64,000 bases of DNA from positions 20,961,501 to 21,025,500 of the forward strand of contig NC_088310.1 of the NCBI RefSeq assembly GCF_910592395.1, in the 5' to 3' direction. The notes beneath the pieces are model-generated. The model searched no databases and had not been told where the DNA came from. It saw only the letters and a list, made by a program, of their open reading frames with translations. Below, piece by piece: positions 39,901 to 52,100 of the stretch. The DNA is from Lineus longissimus. Taxonomy: Eukaryota > Nemertea > Pilidiophora > Heteronemertea > Lineidae. The position numbers and the translations under genes are program-made. Position 1 is the stretch's first letter, and each line of letters starts with the position of its first letter.

Positions 39901-40566
39901 TTATATCATGGTAAACTCCAGTTGCCAGTGGAAAGGGTGATAAAATAGCCGTAAGTATTCTATCGCGATAGAAGTTAATCGATCATTCTATCTACACTAT
40001 AAACCGGCCAGGAGTGACACAAGGAGTATTTACAAAGTGATAATTTATGATGTATTTCATAGAAATCTGTCGTAATAGGGGGTCATCGTGTACCAGGCGA
40101 ATCTCAACAACTCAATTATACCCGGTGTGAAAAATGCTTTCTCGATTCGCCCCCGGTTGCGCATTTTAAATGAAACGCATTCAATGAACGACATTGATAT
40201 ATGACCAGATAATTCTTGGTTCCATGTCGCTCCGCAATTAACCAATTAGCCTTAAGATATGATCAAGAGGAGCAATTTGAATAGGATCCACGGAACAATG
40301 GGATGAGTTATTTCCCACACATTGTCACCTCCCTTTGAAGTGTCACTATAGAGAATGTTATAGAGTCGCTCACTCAATAGATGTCGCGCCGCATGAGTAG
40401 CGCTGTTATCAAAAGGTCAGTTGAAGAGTTGGAAAAATGAAATTCCCTTTTTTTCAGATGTGACCTGGTCTTGCACAATAGGGGCGAAAGTGCAGGAAAA
40501 ATTTATCTATCTCAGAAAAAAATCCTCGTCAACAAAACGGCAAATTTAAGAAAGTGGGGCTGTACC
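36995..40566. other. intergenic, no gene recognised
   Basis: About 3.6 kb non-coding. It contains a short stem-loop at 38671-38703, listed separately. No repeat of length or coding sequence is recognised. Confidence 0.55.
38671..38703. repeat. 13-bp stem-loop followed by a T run
   Basis: AAAGGAGT, a 3-nt bulge, GGCTG, loop ATGC, CAGCC, ACTCCTTT, then more T. It resembles an intrinsic-terminator shape or a small palindromic relic. It does not match the histone mRNA stem-loop. Confidence 0.6.
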
Positions 40567-41355
40567 ATTGCCGTTACAATTTGGCTCATTACGACTTCCA
40601 TTTCGCGATCCAGCAGACTTATGCTAGTTGCCTTTATAACTTCGTCCATTCCGACTTCTATTATGCGATCCAGCAGATTTATGCTAGTTGCCTTTATAAC
40701 TTCGTCCATTCCGACTTTTATTATGCGATCCAGCAGATTTATGCTAGTTACCTTTACAACTTCGTCCACTCCGACTTCTATTATGCGATCCAGCAGATTT
40801 ATGCTAGTTGCCTTTATAACTTCGTCCATTCCGACTTTTATTATGCGATCCAGCAGATTTATGCTAGTTACCTTTTCAACTTCGTCCATTCCGACTTCTA
40901 TTATGCGATCCAGCAGATTTATGCTAGCTGCCTTTATAACTTCGTCCATTCCGACTTTTATCATGCGATCCAGCAGATTTATGATAGTTGCCTTTATAAC
41001 TTCGTCCATTCCGACTTCTATTATGCGATCCAGCAGATTTATGCTAGTTGCCTTTATAACTTCGTCCATTCCGACATTTATTATACGATCCAGCAGATTA
41101 ATGCTAGTTGCCTTTATAACTTCGTCCATTCCGACTTTTATTATGCGATCCAGCAGATTTATGCTAGTTACCTTTACAACTTCGTCCACTCCGACTTCTA
41201 TTATGCGATCCAGCAGATTTATGCTAGTTACCTTTACAACTTCGTCCATTCCGACTTCTATTATGCGATCCAGCAGATTTATGCTAGTTACCTTTACAAC
41301 TTCGTCCATTACGACTTCCATTTCGCGATCAAGCAGATTTGTGCTAGTTACTTTA
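40567..41355. repeat. 60-bp minisatellite, about 13 units
   Basis: About thirteen tandem 60-bp units, twelve of them well conserved from about 40594 on. Because 60 is a multiple of three, several frames stay open right through: two on + (about 300 codons) and one on - (269 codons), each with a 20-residue repeat. None of the + frames begins with ATG. Units alternate between TTCTATTATG and TTTTATTATG forms over most of the array, giving a 120-bp higher-order period. The first and last units share the variant ACGACTTCCATTTCGCGATC, absent from the middle. Whether any frame is translated is unknown; a pyrimidine-rich tract ending in CAG at about 40458 could serve as an acceptor. Confidence 0.92.
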
Positions 41356-43087
41356 CCGCTTGTGCGGCTGTGCTCATCTCTCGGAACCTAACGAAACCAC
41401 AGTGCCTCCTGTTGAAAGGATATTGAATCTACACTCTCGAATCGGTGCTGACGCCTGTTTCAGTGGTTGTCAACTAGAAATGTTGATCTGTCACTCGTTA
41501 TTTTGTTAAATCTCACATAATATGACGCCAACTTAAAGCATAAAACCGAGGCATATTTTTAACGAATGCATTTGCCAAGGACTTCTAGCGTATAGAAATC
41601 CGTGCATTTACATAGTATCGCTGAAGAAACCAAAGAGCAAATGGTTATATATAGTATATATAGGCATGTATGCATGTATGCCCTGGTCTGTTTGTTGTGG
41701 GATTCCAACTTAAATTAGCGTATCGAGATGGGTTAATTAAATGATCGACCAGAGTTATCATTCCAACAGCATCTTCGATTATGCATGATAAACAGCATAG
41801 GCCTACTTAACACAATGATTATCCTTTTATTGGTACAGTTAACATGGAAGGATGTTTCAAATGACAGTTTGGTATCATTGAGCAGCAGACTCAGCAGTGA
41901 AAAACTGAATATGGTTGTTTTTAGGCCCAACGTGCACAAGTATCTATGGGAGTTAATCAAAGTGTAACGTGATCATGTCATCAACTCAGTAATGCAATAA
42001 TGCACTATAGGTCTTGTTCGAGTTGGAGTGAACCAGCTGTAATATCGACCATTTATATGACAACGACTCAATGGCAACACGTCCTGCACCACACAGGGCT
42101 TTTTGAAAAAGTTATATGACATTTTGCTGTCATGTACATGTTACTACATCATGGTGCCAATTAGGTAGCATAAGACCGCCCACGTAACACCATAATCATT
42201 GGGATTTATTGACTCATAAAATGTCATAGGCACAGCATATGTAGGTATACCGTACCAAAGGCCCACTACCCCGAATACTAAATGATCTGTGGTCTCCAAT
42301 TCAAGTAACACTTCACCCAAACAGAAGGCCAAGGAATAATGGCTGCGTGCGTAGTAAGTATGTTCTTGGACCCATTTTAGATCTTTTTTAATACACATTT
42401 TAAAAAGATATAGACATGAAATACCGGTCCCGGTTTGTGATTGCAATCTCTGCTGTATATATAATCACCGTTAATCATCCAACATCATCATAACATATAT
42501 ATTTGAGCACACAATCCCCCCCCCTTGACAGATACGGTTTGATGGTTTGTTTTCCCAACCCTATGTGGTACAGGCCTATCTGCTAAAGGGCATATTGTCT
42601 TCCTCTCTCTCCTATCTCCGAATGGCAACAAGATGTCGTGAATGTAAGGAAGGGGTAGGTTTATTTGATTGGGAAAGGTGAAGTAGGTCAAGAACGTACA
42701 CTGATGTGCCCAATGTTTCGATTTTATTTGTTAACGATATAGGTCCGTGCAAATCGATGCATGACAAGCATCTAAATGTAGATATTAGTATGTAGATATG
42801 TGTATAACAGCATATCAAATGTTCGAATAACCCAGTATGCCGATTAAACGCCCTTTGTTTGACAGTCATCTTGATATTTCGGATATTTAGGCCAACGTTA
42901 CGTCGATAGTCAGGCCGATTGAGTCAAGTCAAAGCCTATGGCTTCATTGTTCCCGTAATAGTCGATTGATTTCATATGACTTTTAGGTTGGATTTGGTGG
43001 CTGATTATTGTGTTGGATCAGTGGTACATCAGTAGTACATCAGTACACCTCTTCTAATAGTCAAAAATTGTACAGTACATAAATTCA
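41356..43087. other. intergenic between minisatellite and EF-hand gene
   Basis: AT-rich non-coding sequence with a C10 run near 42517-42526 and a small GTACATCAGTA near-tandem at 43017-43048, shortly before the EF-hand gene. It should hold that gene's promoter, but no clear core element was seen. Confidence 0.5.
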
Positions 43088-43145
43088 ATGGCTGGTGTTT
43101 TTCAGGACATGGATGACAACGTTCGAAAACAAATCGACGACCTGG
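43088..43145 (+). CDS. EF-hand gene exon 1
   Basis: Encodes residues 1-19 plus one base; donor CTGG|GTAAGT. The tract GGTGTTTTTCAG inside it could instead make this an internal exon starting at 43106, with either an unseen upstream exon or translation from ATG 43109. Confidence 0.65.
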
Positions 43146-45766
43146 GTAAGTACTGGTTATAGTATAAAAAGTGTGATGCGTTCGCAACTACATATGTGGA
43201 AGGCACAGTTTATGACTTCCGATGCAGCAGTTTCATATCTGATGGTGACTCGATGACTGGATGAGACAAGATAACGTTGCACACGTGGACGAAGGTTGAT
43301 GAATTTATGATATCTGGCGGGGTAATTAGCGCCATCTGATGGTTTCAAACGACACTGATCCTTCAATTATCTATTCGTTCACGTGGTTCCTTTTTCGTTG
43401 TTATATCTTTCTGGTATGAATCATAAAATGACTAGAGAATCCATTGGTGTTTTTGACAGAATTAAACAAGATATGGACGGATCTTGACGTGGACGGAAAG
43501 GGCAATATCACGGCTGCTGATATGAGAGCTTACAAGATTTTCAGACCGTATGATGCTTCAAATTACGTCAAACAAATGGATTATGATCGTAAGTGAATTA
43601 CATTTGTATGCAGTGTTGTCCTGCTGCGTATATCGAACCATGGATGCCCTGTTATTGCCTGCATGGCCTAACCCCTGTACAAAAACAAAATATCCTGCAA
43701 CTTCAGTGTGAAAACATGATAATTCCTTACTTTACATACGATTTGAGGTCGTCGGCCACTGGGTGAATAAATTGCCTATCATAGCTAGTGCCAAACGCTT
43801 TTTTGAAGATATGATTTAATCTCATTGGGACATCCATGTCACCTTTCGCAGCCGTTTGACCCACAAGTATTATATCTGCTGTAGATGTCTTTTTATTTTA
43901 CAGAAGACGGAGAGGTAACGCCGGCAGAACTGGCCCATCATACCTTTCTACACAGAGTTGGAAGGGAACCCAACGAGGCCGAGCTGAGGTATGCAACCAG
44001 AATGGTCCGGGTTAATCCGATTATATTCACAAGGATACCTGGTAAGTTCAGTTTGATAGCCTGGGATACAGGGAGCTTCTTCGGTGGTCATCAGGTGGAA
44101 GCATTGTTGAGATACTCAGTCTTGTTTTTTCACCTTACGCAGGCGAAGCGTTGCCACCGCACTCTGATGTCTCCGTCGAATATCACTCTTGCTCCCTGTG
44201 CCAATGATACCGTCTTGAATATCAGAATTCGGGAAGATCGTCTAATAAATGCCAACAATTGGCTCCGTCGTCACTTTTTACGGATTTCTTTTGTTCTTTA
44301 AAATGCCCACATTGGTTATTTCAGCACTGGCGAAGAAATGGAAGTATTACGATAAGGACAACGGTGGAACAATTTCGAAAAATGAGATTTCTTCAGTGAT
44401 AGCCCGCGTTTACGCGCACGTCGAAGACGAGGCAAGGGATAAAATGATCAACGATGTGGCCAAAGAACTAATGGGAGAGCTGGACCTTAACAGTAAGCTA
44501 AGTCGAAAAATTGTGTTGGGGTGCGATCTGTTGACAATTACTTACATGCCATTTTGATCGAAGGTAGGCTACTGCCTTTTACTGTTAAGTCATGACTGTT
44601 TTAATGCCAACTTATTTTGTTCGAATACAGCGTGTCCCAGAAAAAGCTTTCAGTTGCGTTAGTTCATTTGCAGTCTTCACATGGAAGTTTTTAACGAATG
44701 ACTGAGCGTAATGCTTACTTATCGTCATAATGACTTTTCAAGATATCAATAACCTTCGCATATCACCAGGGGAGGGGGAAGGGTCACTTTAAGTTGCGCC
44801 CCCAACACACGGGCAGAGGATAACAGATGTATCGGCAACAATAACTTTCAGAAACCACCATCATCTGCATCGTCGATCCTTCACCAGACCTTGTTGTCCG
44901 CATCGCCGTTTTTTATTAATTGAACTCTCATGTTTTACTTCCAATCGTGTAAAAAATGAGGATGACTGTAATCATGTCGTTGTCTATCAAAATGTTTTTA
45001 TCTGTGACACGTGATTAACAGATCGGTTGCAAGAGTTTATTTAAAAATCTCGTAACGTGACATAGTGGTGTAGTGTGAGTATGGCAAATAGTTTTGAACT
45101 CTTTTTGACCCTCGGGAATGAAACACGAACGTGCGACGCACACGGACAGCGATATCGAATGCAACGGTGCGGGAAGTGAATAAGAATTACATTGCTGTTG
45201 GGCCAAAAGGTGGTGACTGCATGACTGCTCGCTCGAAAATTAGTTTCCGACATGTGACGGAGCAAGGAGCTGCAGACGACATAACGACAGTGTGTCCATC
45301 TATCTTCAGAACAATACATTAACAGTAGCAATATGACCTTTGTGCTAAATATACTACGTGTACATGATTGTATTATACGAAGTTTATGGTATCACGAGCA
45401 GTTTATGACGAGGCCAACCGCTTCTTTTCAAAATTTTGTCATGATTGTGTGGTCGAAGACCTTCAGTTGCCGTGCTTGAATCGATATTTCAGGCTCATAA
45501 GCAAGAATATTTCTGCTCATGTGATTCTGGCTCATAAACATTGCATGTTCAAGTATTGCTCTACATGTTGTTTCAACGACCGAACGCGGAAATAATAGTA
45601 TTTTGACCCTCTAATCGACCGATGTGCATTCTCTCTTCCAGATGATGGCAAGATCTCGAAGAAAGAGTATCTCGAAAATGAACTGTCACATCTTCTGCAT
45701 AGAAAACCTCACAAACCCGAAATGGAGATTGGATTGGAAACGATGGAGGCCATTATCACGAAATGA
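43088..45766 (+). CDS. four-EF-hand calcium-binding protein, unassigned family (5 exons)
   Basis: Joining 43088-43145, 43460-43588, 43904-44041, 44325-44492 and 45642-45766 gives a 205-residue protein. All four introns have GT/AG ends and are phase 1. Four EF-hand loops result: DVDGKGNITAAD (29-40), DYDQDGEVTPAE (60-71), DKDNGGTISKNE (118-129) and DLNNDGKISKKE (162-173). Loops 2 and 4 are rebuilt only by splicing, which strongly supports the model. Loops 2-4 have Glu at position 12 and look competent for Ca2+. Loop 1 has Lys at position 5 and Asp at 12, so it may bind weakly. Two EF pairs are joined by a 46-residue basic linker. No signal peptide or membrane segment is seen, so the protein is probably cytosolic, a sensor or buffer. 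The start is uncertain: ATG 43088 is followed by a good acceptor (CAG ending 43105), and ATG 43109 is in frame. The family is not recognised beyond the calmodulin superfamily. Confidence 0.88.
43460..43588 (+). CDS. EF-hand gene exon 2 (EF1, start of EF2)
   Basis: Acceptor TTTTGACAG, donor ATC|GTAAGT. Carries loop 1 and the first three residues of loop 2. Confidence 0.9.
43904..44041 (+). CDS. EF-hand gene exon 3 (rest of EF2, linker)
   Basis: Acceptor TTTTATTTTACAG, donor CCTG|GTAAGT. Finishes loop 2 (Q63 codon split) and encodes the basic linker. A nearer donor at 43989 would break the frame with exon 4. Confidence 0.88.
44325..44492 (+). CDS. EF-hand gene exon 4 (EF3, start of EF4)
   Basis: Acceptor GGTTATTTCAG, donor AACA|GTAAGC. 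Carries loop 3 and the first three residues of loop 4. Confidence 0.9.
44493..45641 (+). other. EF-hand gene intron 4 (1.15 kb)
   Basis: The longest intron of the gene, phase 1. Overlapping open stretches on both strands at 45.0-45.6 kb have no protein features and are not called. Confidence 0.85.
45642..45766 (+). CDS. EF-hand gene exon 5 (rest of EF4, C-terminus)
   Basis: Acceptor CTCTCTTCCAG. Completes loop 4 at residue N164 and runs to the TGA at 45764-45766. Confidence 0.92.
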
Positions 45767-45867
45767 CGGGGGAGATCTTACCGATAGAATATTGGCTATT
45801 TAATATTTCAGTGTGTTCGTTAATACATTAGTCAAGACGTTCGTAAACGTTATTTTCTCAAGCACGA

Positions 45868-45873
45868 AATAAA
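45868..45873 (+). terminator. poly(A) signal of the EF-hand gene
   Basis: AATAAA 102 nt after the stop codon, a position typical of a short 3' UTR. Confidence 0.7.
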
Positions 45874-46914
45874 ACGTTTAAGAGCACGCGGATTTTATAA
45901 TTGATTTCAAGGTGTCGGTTTCAAGTTTATTTTGTCACCTGTACAGTCCAATCGATGTTCTTTCATATTCCGTCATGTCAGCCCGGTGCCAGTTTACGTA
46001 ACCTTCAAAATGCATTTAGTCAACAGGAAAAATCATCAATTTTCTGCACTTTCATGTAAAACATGAACAGTGATTTTCAGCTGGAGATCAAATTGTTCAT
46101 TCATTGTATAGGACTATAGAAATATGCTAACATAATCATGATATTCCGATTTGTTGACGTGATATTGGGTTTAATAAATCGATAACGTAGAAATTTGATA
46201 TAATGTATGAAGTGATGGTCATGGCTACAACATATGTTTAAAGAAAGGCGTGTAACGTGTACATGCATAAAATTTTGGTATCGATAATGTAACAAACAAT
46301 TTAAAACTTTATTGAACTAATTACTTGTGAATTTAGTTTTTTGGCCACTGTCATTCCAACCAGCCAAGCTACTAATTTTGGCTTACTGGACTTTGCGTAA
46401 TATTTCGCCAAAAAAGTATTCTACGCAACGGTCCCTGGGTGACTTTTCCTATTCATAATACACAGCCTGTCCATCCTAGATCGTGGTTACATGGGGAGTA
46501 ATCGTTGTAAAATTAGGCCAAACGCAAGGCAGTTAACCCGGGTACCACTATGTTTACGATGCGAACAAGCCTTGTAAGTCATTATCAACATTTTTTTCAT
46601 TGAACATTTGCGGGTACAGCGTCATAGGGAGCAGCATTGAACGGTAAACAGGTTCACATCATATTCAGACAACGGCTTGTAACGGCCATACAGGAAACGA
46701 TTCGTATCAAAAACCGACGATCACAACTATTCGCTTGCTGAGAGTATACATTACGCGCATCGTCTGTTTCATGTTTTTTTGCATTACTCCCCTGGTGCCA
46801 AACAAAGAATAATTTTGAAACGAAATTTGATGTGAATTTGTAAACAAAGTTTTAAGCCCAGACCTCAAGCGGTTACGGGTACACACTACATTTAATATGT
46901 AAAGTCAAGGACTT
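45874..46914. other. intergenic
   Basis: AT-rich non-coding sequence, no gene or clear repeat. Confidence 0.5.
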
Positions 46915-47145
46915 AGTGAGCCCCCCTTTAGGTCGGGGGAGCTCCCCCGAACCCCCCTACGAGCATATGTTAAGTGCAAGCTCTAACAACTACAGCTGTT
47001 ACAATGGGGGGGACACCCCCCAAACCCCCCTCCGTCGACATAGGTTTTTACCAGTGCGTTGGGGGAAGCTCCCCCCAACCCCCCCCCCCCGGTGGACAGT
47101 CAACTAGCCCTTCTGTGTCATACTGCTGGAGGGGGGGGGGGTGCG
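46915..47145. repeat. cluster of G-run/C-run hairpins
   Basis: Three G5-7 to C5-6 palindromes lie at 46935-46948 (GGGGGAGCTCCCCC), 47006-47021 and 47061-47076. Each is followed by a short A-containing gap and a further C run. A G11 run at 47131-47141 ends the cluster. Starts are 55-71 bp apart. The frame across the cluster yields only Gly/Pro-rich low complexity. Either strand could form hairpins or quadruplex/i-motif structures. Confidence 0.8.
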
Positions 47146-48539
47146 ATGGGACCATCCATATAGTTCCTTCCGACACATTTTTGTTTTGGTAATGTAATAC
47201 ATTGTGATTGTCCTTATTCACGGGAATCGGGCGTTTCCAGTGATATACGACACAAATAGGTTGTCCTCATGCATTCACTTTGGAAACCAATTTAAAATAG
47301 ATGTTACGTCCTGTTAATGGGGCACGTCATCATCGCGTACATTTGGGAAAAACTCCCTAACGAGACCGGAGCAGACGGCTGAAAGTAGTTTAATTATTGG
47401 CCGCTAGGGTGCAGAATGTCGCTCACCCGAATTTTTCACGCAACTTTTGCTAAATAGAGCTAGTTCTAGTTTGTGATTCATTTTGATACTTCAGATTTGG
47501 GCAGAAGACCAATATAACTTAGTCGTCAGTGTGGTTTTAAGCTGGAAAAACGTATTTGTTTTTCTTAAAGTGCCTTTTTTGGACGGGTGTGTGCGATTGT
47601 TTTGTTTTTATGTCACGTGACCTCGATCATGTCGACACAAAATTGAAATAAACCACCCTTTTCTGTCATTATTTAGGACGGATATTTCTCTAATAAAAAT
47701 ATTAATATAATTGGCCAATTTCTTAGGCATATGATGTAGCGAATTCCCATGAAGATTTAAATTAATTTAAATTAATTTCAATCAATGGGATAGCAACCAC
47801 CACCGGAAGATCGCGGAGAAATCGGTAAACTCAACGGAGTTAATTCAGAAAAATACCAAAGAAAATTGTTTGTAGGATATACAATATTTACTCTCTTTAT
47901 TTCTCATCAAATCAGTATATACTCCCACACACACGTGTATCTTAAGAGCCCCTCCTAAAGGGGGGCTTATTATCAAATTGCTAATGCATTAAAAAGTTGA
48001 ATTGGTCAACTTTAGCGCCCCATAGATTTTTCCCAGACGTGCCAATGAAAATCAATTTCCGGCAGATAATACAGCCCGGGGTAAGATCTTCAAACCATAG
48101 AAATTTTGTTGTGGGCTGACCGTGATAATTACCAGGTTGGGGGGGGGGGGGGGTATGAAGTTTTTGGGGTCATTTTCGACCATTTGTGACCGGTGAATCG
48201 ACTTTTCAGCCAACGAGGGGTTAATTTGGCCATTGGGACCACAAAACTTAGACTCCTAAACTGAAACGTCGTCATCGTTTTCTTCTAATGGAAAGGAAAT
48301 TCATGATTTTGATTTTTAAAAACACGTATTCATAATGGAAAACACATCCATACTGGTGACTGACACCATGTATCGAACTTGACGTACCGGGTAAAACATA
48401 ATGGTCGCTCCCCCATTTTGCTCGTTTCGTTTCGTTGGGCAAAGTCCAGTAAGCCACTAATTTTATCTTCCCCGTTGGACGCGCCAAAGCAATACAAGAA
48501 CATTTAGTACCACTAAGTGCAGAATGCTATTAATAGCCA
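47146..48539. other. intergenic with poly-G
   Basis: Non-coding. A G15 run lies at 48139-48153, and an ATTTAAATTA near-tandem sits at about 47756-47782. No gene recognised. Confidence 0.55.
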
Positions 48540-49120
48540 TGCCACTTGATGATCTTTCGGAGGGCGTCCAGTGCGACGCCTCTGCGTTTATTGAACACCT
48601 GCTCTGATTTCGAACGTCGGCCGCCTTTTCCGAGGTCTCTGAGTGTGGGATACACCACTGTCACTAATGTCAGTAAGGTGACCTCTCATCATTCTCAACG
48701 ACAGAATCAATCAACCGTCCGGTGCTGCCTCTGTCGCCATGTATTGTTATTGGTTACTCTAAGGCTAAGAGTAAACCAGCGTGTTAATAAAGCTCTAATA
48801 GATAGTGGTAAATGTTATACTCCTAGTTTGTGACCACCATGCATTTCGACCATATTCAATTAAAGAATTGTGCTGTCAATGGGCTGAGAAGGTTTAGGAC
48901 GGTATCCTCTTTGATAATGATACAAATTAGACGGACATGACCGAGCCCATTCAGTGTCGCCTCCTAGCAATCCTTCCCATGAAGAGGTCGACCCGTTCGG
49001 TGCTGCCTCTAATCGCCAAACATATTTCCGTCAATCGCTGACCGAGGCGATCAATGATGGCAGATTTATAAACATTTAAACACGACGTTTGACACCTAGA
49101 GTCGCTTAGTACCCGCTTTA
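48540..49120. promoter_or_regulatory. candidate regulatory block with duplicated word
   Basis: A GC-balanced block in which CGGTGCTGCCTCT followed two or three bases later by CGCC occurs at 48718-48738 and again at 48996-49017. It also contains forkhead-like TTATAAACATTTAAACA and several CGATC/GATCG words. Open frames on both strands have no protein features. A regulatory role is inferred. Confidence 0.28.
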
Positions 49121-52100
49121 CCGCTGTTGGCAAGTTATGCACCATGCAGCAAGTTATGATATACATAAATCTGAACCAAATACCGTGCCTCGAGGGTTTT
49201 TTTTTGCTGTTTATCTTCTTCTACGGTACTTTTTTTGCTATTTCAACCTATTGGATGCAGTTCGACTGATGTTCGGCCAATTCTTTCCGAACCTATTTCA
49301 TTTTTCCCACACTCGGGATTCAAATGTTTTGGGTAGAACTCTAAGCTTTTGACACCTTCTTTCAAAAGTCAATTACTAAGTTTCAATCATTACATATTAA
49401 TCTATTAGAAATTAATAACAATAACTTAATTAATGCATACCTAATTTGTCTTGCTTGATTAGCAAGTTACTGCACGTGGTGCTATGTTTTTTCGTCGTTC
49501 AACAAAAATGACTCCTGCCAAATTTGCATCCCGCACTGGAAGTTTATTCGATTCGCATACAGATACATATTGTTGTTTATTGTTTTCTTAAGAATATTCA
49601 AGCTGCTCTTGTGAACTTTCCCACGATCTTTACTCCTGATTGCTGAAGCGCCCTTGTTTTAAATACCACTAATCGCAGATGAATCAAGCGGAATTTGTTA
49701 ATTAAAGTCAATGTCATTTTTCTCGCATTTCCAAACTGCTGCAAAAATAAAGTGACAGAGAGACCAGCCTTACCATTGCCACTTAATTTAACCATTTGTT
49801 TAAAAATCTGCTCGAGCTTGACGAACTTTGGATACAATGACCTTGGAAATGCTTTGCTTCTGACCAGGACGTTTATTTGTTACATTTGATACGCGTTTGA
49901 GCCGGCCGAATGGTATCTTGACCACAGGCCTATAGAAGGAAAAGCTATGTCCAGAGTATCAAATGACCCGCTTGGGAGTTTCTTTGGTGTAACCAGCCGT
50001 ATGTCCGTAATCTCCCTGCGTCATCATGGTCATGGCTCAATCTATACCCTTCAAGAATATCAACAAGCACCTACATTGTGTACTGTAACTTGAACCCCAT
50101 GGTTCATTCTCCATTAAAAAGTAGCCGGGGTATATTAAACCTTGGTGGTCAAGATGTGTGTACGGACACGTTTCGCCACATTATAAGACATTCTACTGGT
50201 AAGAAATAAAATCATGATGAGCAAATTTGCCATCGGGCGTCTCGGCCAGATTGCCTCGAATTTGAACAGTCAGAATGTATAAACTTTGTTTACCAAGAAT
50301 CAACATTACCTCTGCAAGAGGAATACAATGTTCTGTCAAATAACCCCAAATGCTTTAATTCTTGTATTCTAAACAGTCTGGGCAGAACTCAATGTAAATT
50401 AGTACTCTTCCCAGGCAATAAGCGTGCATATTTTGTTTGCTAACTTGCCCAAAAGTGGTTTTACGTGTTGGCAAAATACTTCTGGTATCTGTCACCTATT
50501 ATGTCCAAGGGCTAATTCCTGTACAAGGACCATAACATTTTCAGGAGGAATGCCCCGAGAGTTAATTACCAAAATCGCTGTTACAACTTCACTTATCAAA
50601 ACGTCATTGCACATTGCAAAACTTACACCTTTCGTTTTCTCTTACCCTAATTTAAGGCCTCTTTTGTCATTGTTTACAATTAAGTAAATCTATTTACTCG
50701 CGAATTAAGATTCTCCACCTTTGCTTGCAGTCAAGCACAAGTTCCCCGCCCCTACCATTTGCGCGCGCATTGCTTTGTGCAGTATTTACACCCACTTGGA
50801 TAACTTTGTCAATAAAATAAATGGGTGCCAGTCCGAAACACAGAAACAAACGATTATTTGTGCGACGAGAGTTTAAATATTTACTGTTTGCCTGGAGAAT
50901 GAAAATCCGGCAAATGTTGTGCAGACCTTATCGTGCGTTAGAACGAGACGGAAAATTCCTGACTTTTAGATTTCAAGACAGGAAAATGCGCCAGCTGATA
51001 TCCAAAATCTTTATTAATCATGGAGACTGTTCAGCTTGGCATAACCAGGGCGTTTCCGGTTGCCATTATGCTAAACGCTTGTTTTTTTGATCAAGTGAGC
51101 GCTACTGCACCCCGAGTTCATCTCAGTTCCAAACAGAACGTTAAGAGCACTGAACCCAGTCTGTTAAGGGTTTTCCGACTCTAGAATATTTGTAATGCGA
51201 CTTCCGTTTGAGTTTTTCAACACATTGATACTTTCAACGATCGAAAACCGCATTTTTGTTCCGGAGACTTTTTATTTGGGAAATGCATGAGGAATATGGT
51301 CAGTTTGAAGGAAACGCATTAAAAGCCACTAAACAAAGGTAAAAACGAGTCTGTACTGTGAAGAGTACTTGATGTTCTTCCGAGACGACGGAAGTTGAAA
51401 AAGTTAGGGCCCTACCCTGGAACACCTCAAAACTTGATATTTCCTATCCTACCAAGGAACGGCCATGAATTAGGACCCCTTTATTATTCTAGTTCTTCCA
51501 CTCTAGTACCCTTTCCCTCGAACGTGTCAACCTTAATCTATCCCCAGCATGTCTTTGATTGGAGGTGACAGCTTAAAACAAACTTCCTTCAGCTTTAAAG
51601 TATAGGCTTTTTATCCTATACTTAGTACATAGAGTGAAATTATTTAATGGGCTTAATACAATGAACACCTGGGCATGTGGTGGTGTCGGAGGACACTGGG
51701 ATTTTGTATATATTGTGGTTGTTTTTGTAAATGTTCACCCATAAAACAAAGGGACTATATACTGTACACATGCCCGGGGGAATTTTCGCAGAATTTATGG
51801 GTTTTGATCGTGGGAATTAGTAAGATTGACAGGCAAGGACTTTCCAACTTGATCATTCATGTCATTACGAACTTATGAGAATAAGAACCAATTAAAGAAT
51901 TTTATTTGTGTTTTAAGGGTTTACAAAAAATAATGGCCACTATGTCTTTACAGTTGTTGAGTGGGATCACTTGATTTGAGAAGCTTTGGCAATGTCTAAA
52001 TGACATTTGGGTGGAAAATATGATAGAAAATGTTACCATTATGAGTGTCATTGGCTCTATGAAAAATAACAAAAAAATTGGTCATAACGTGTGGAAGCTC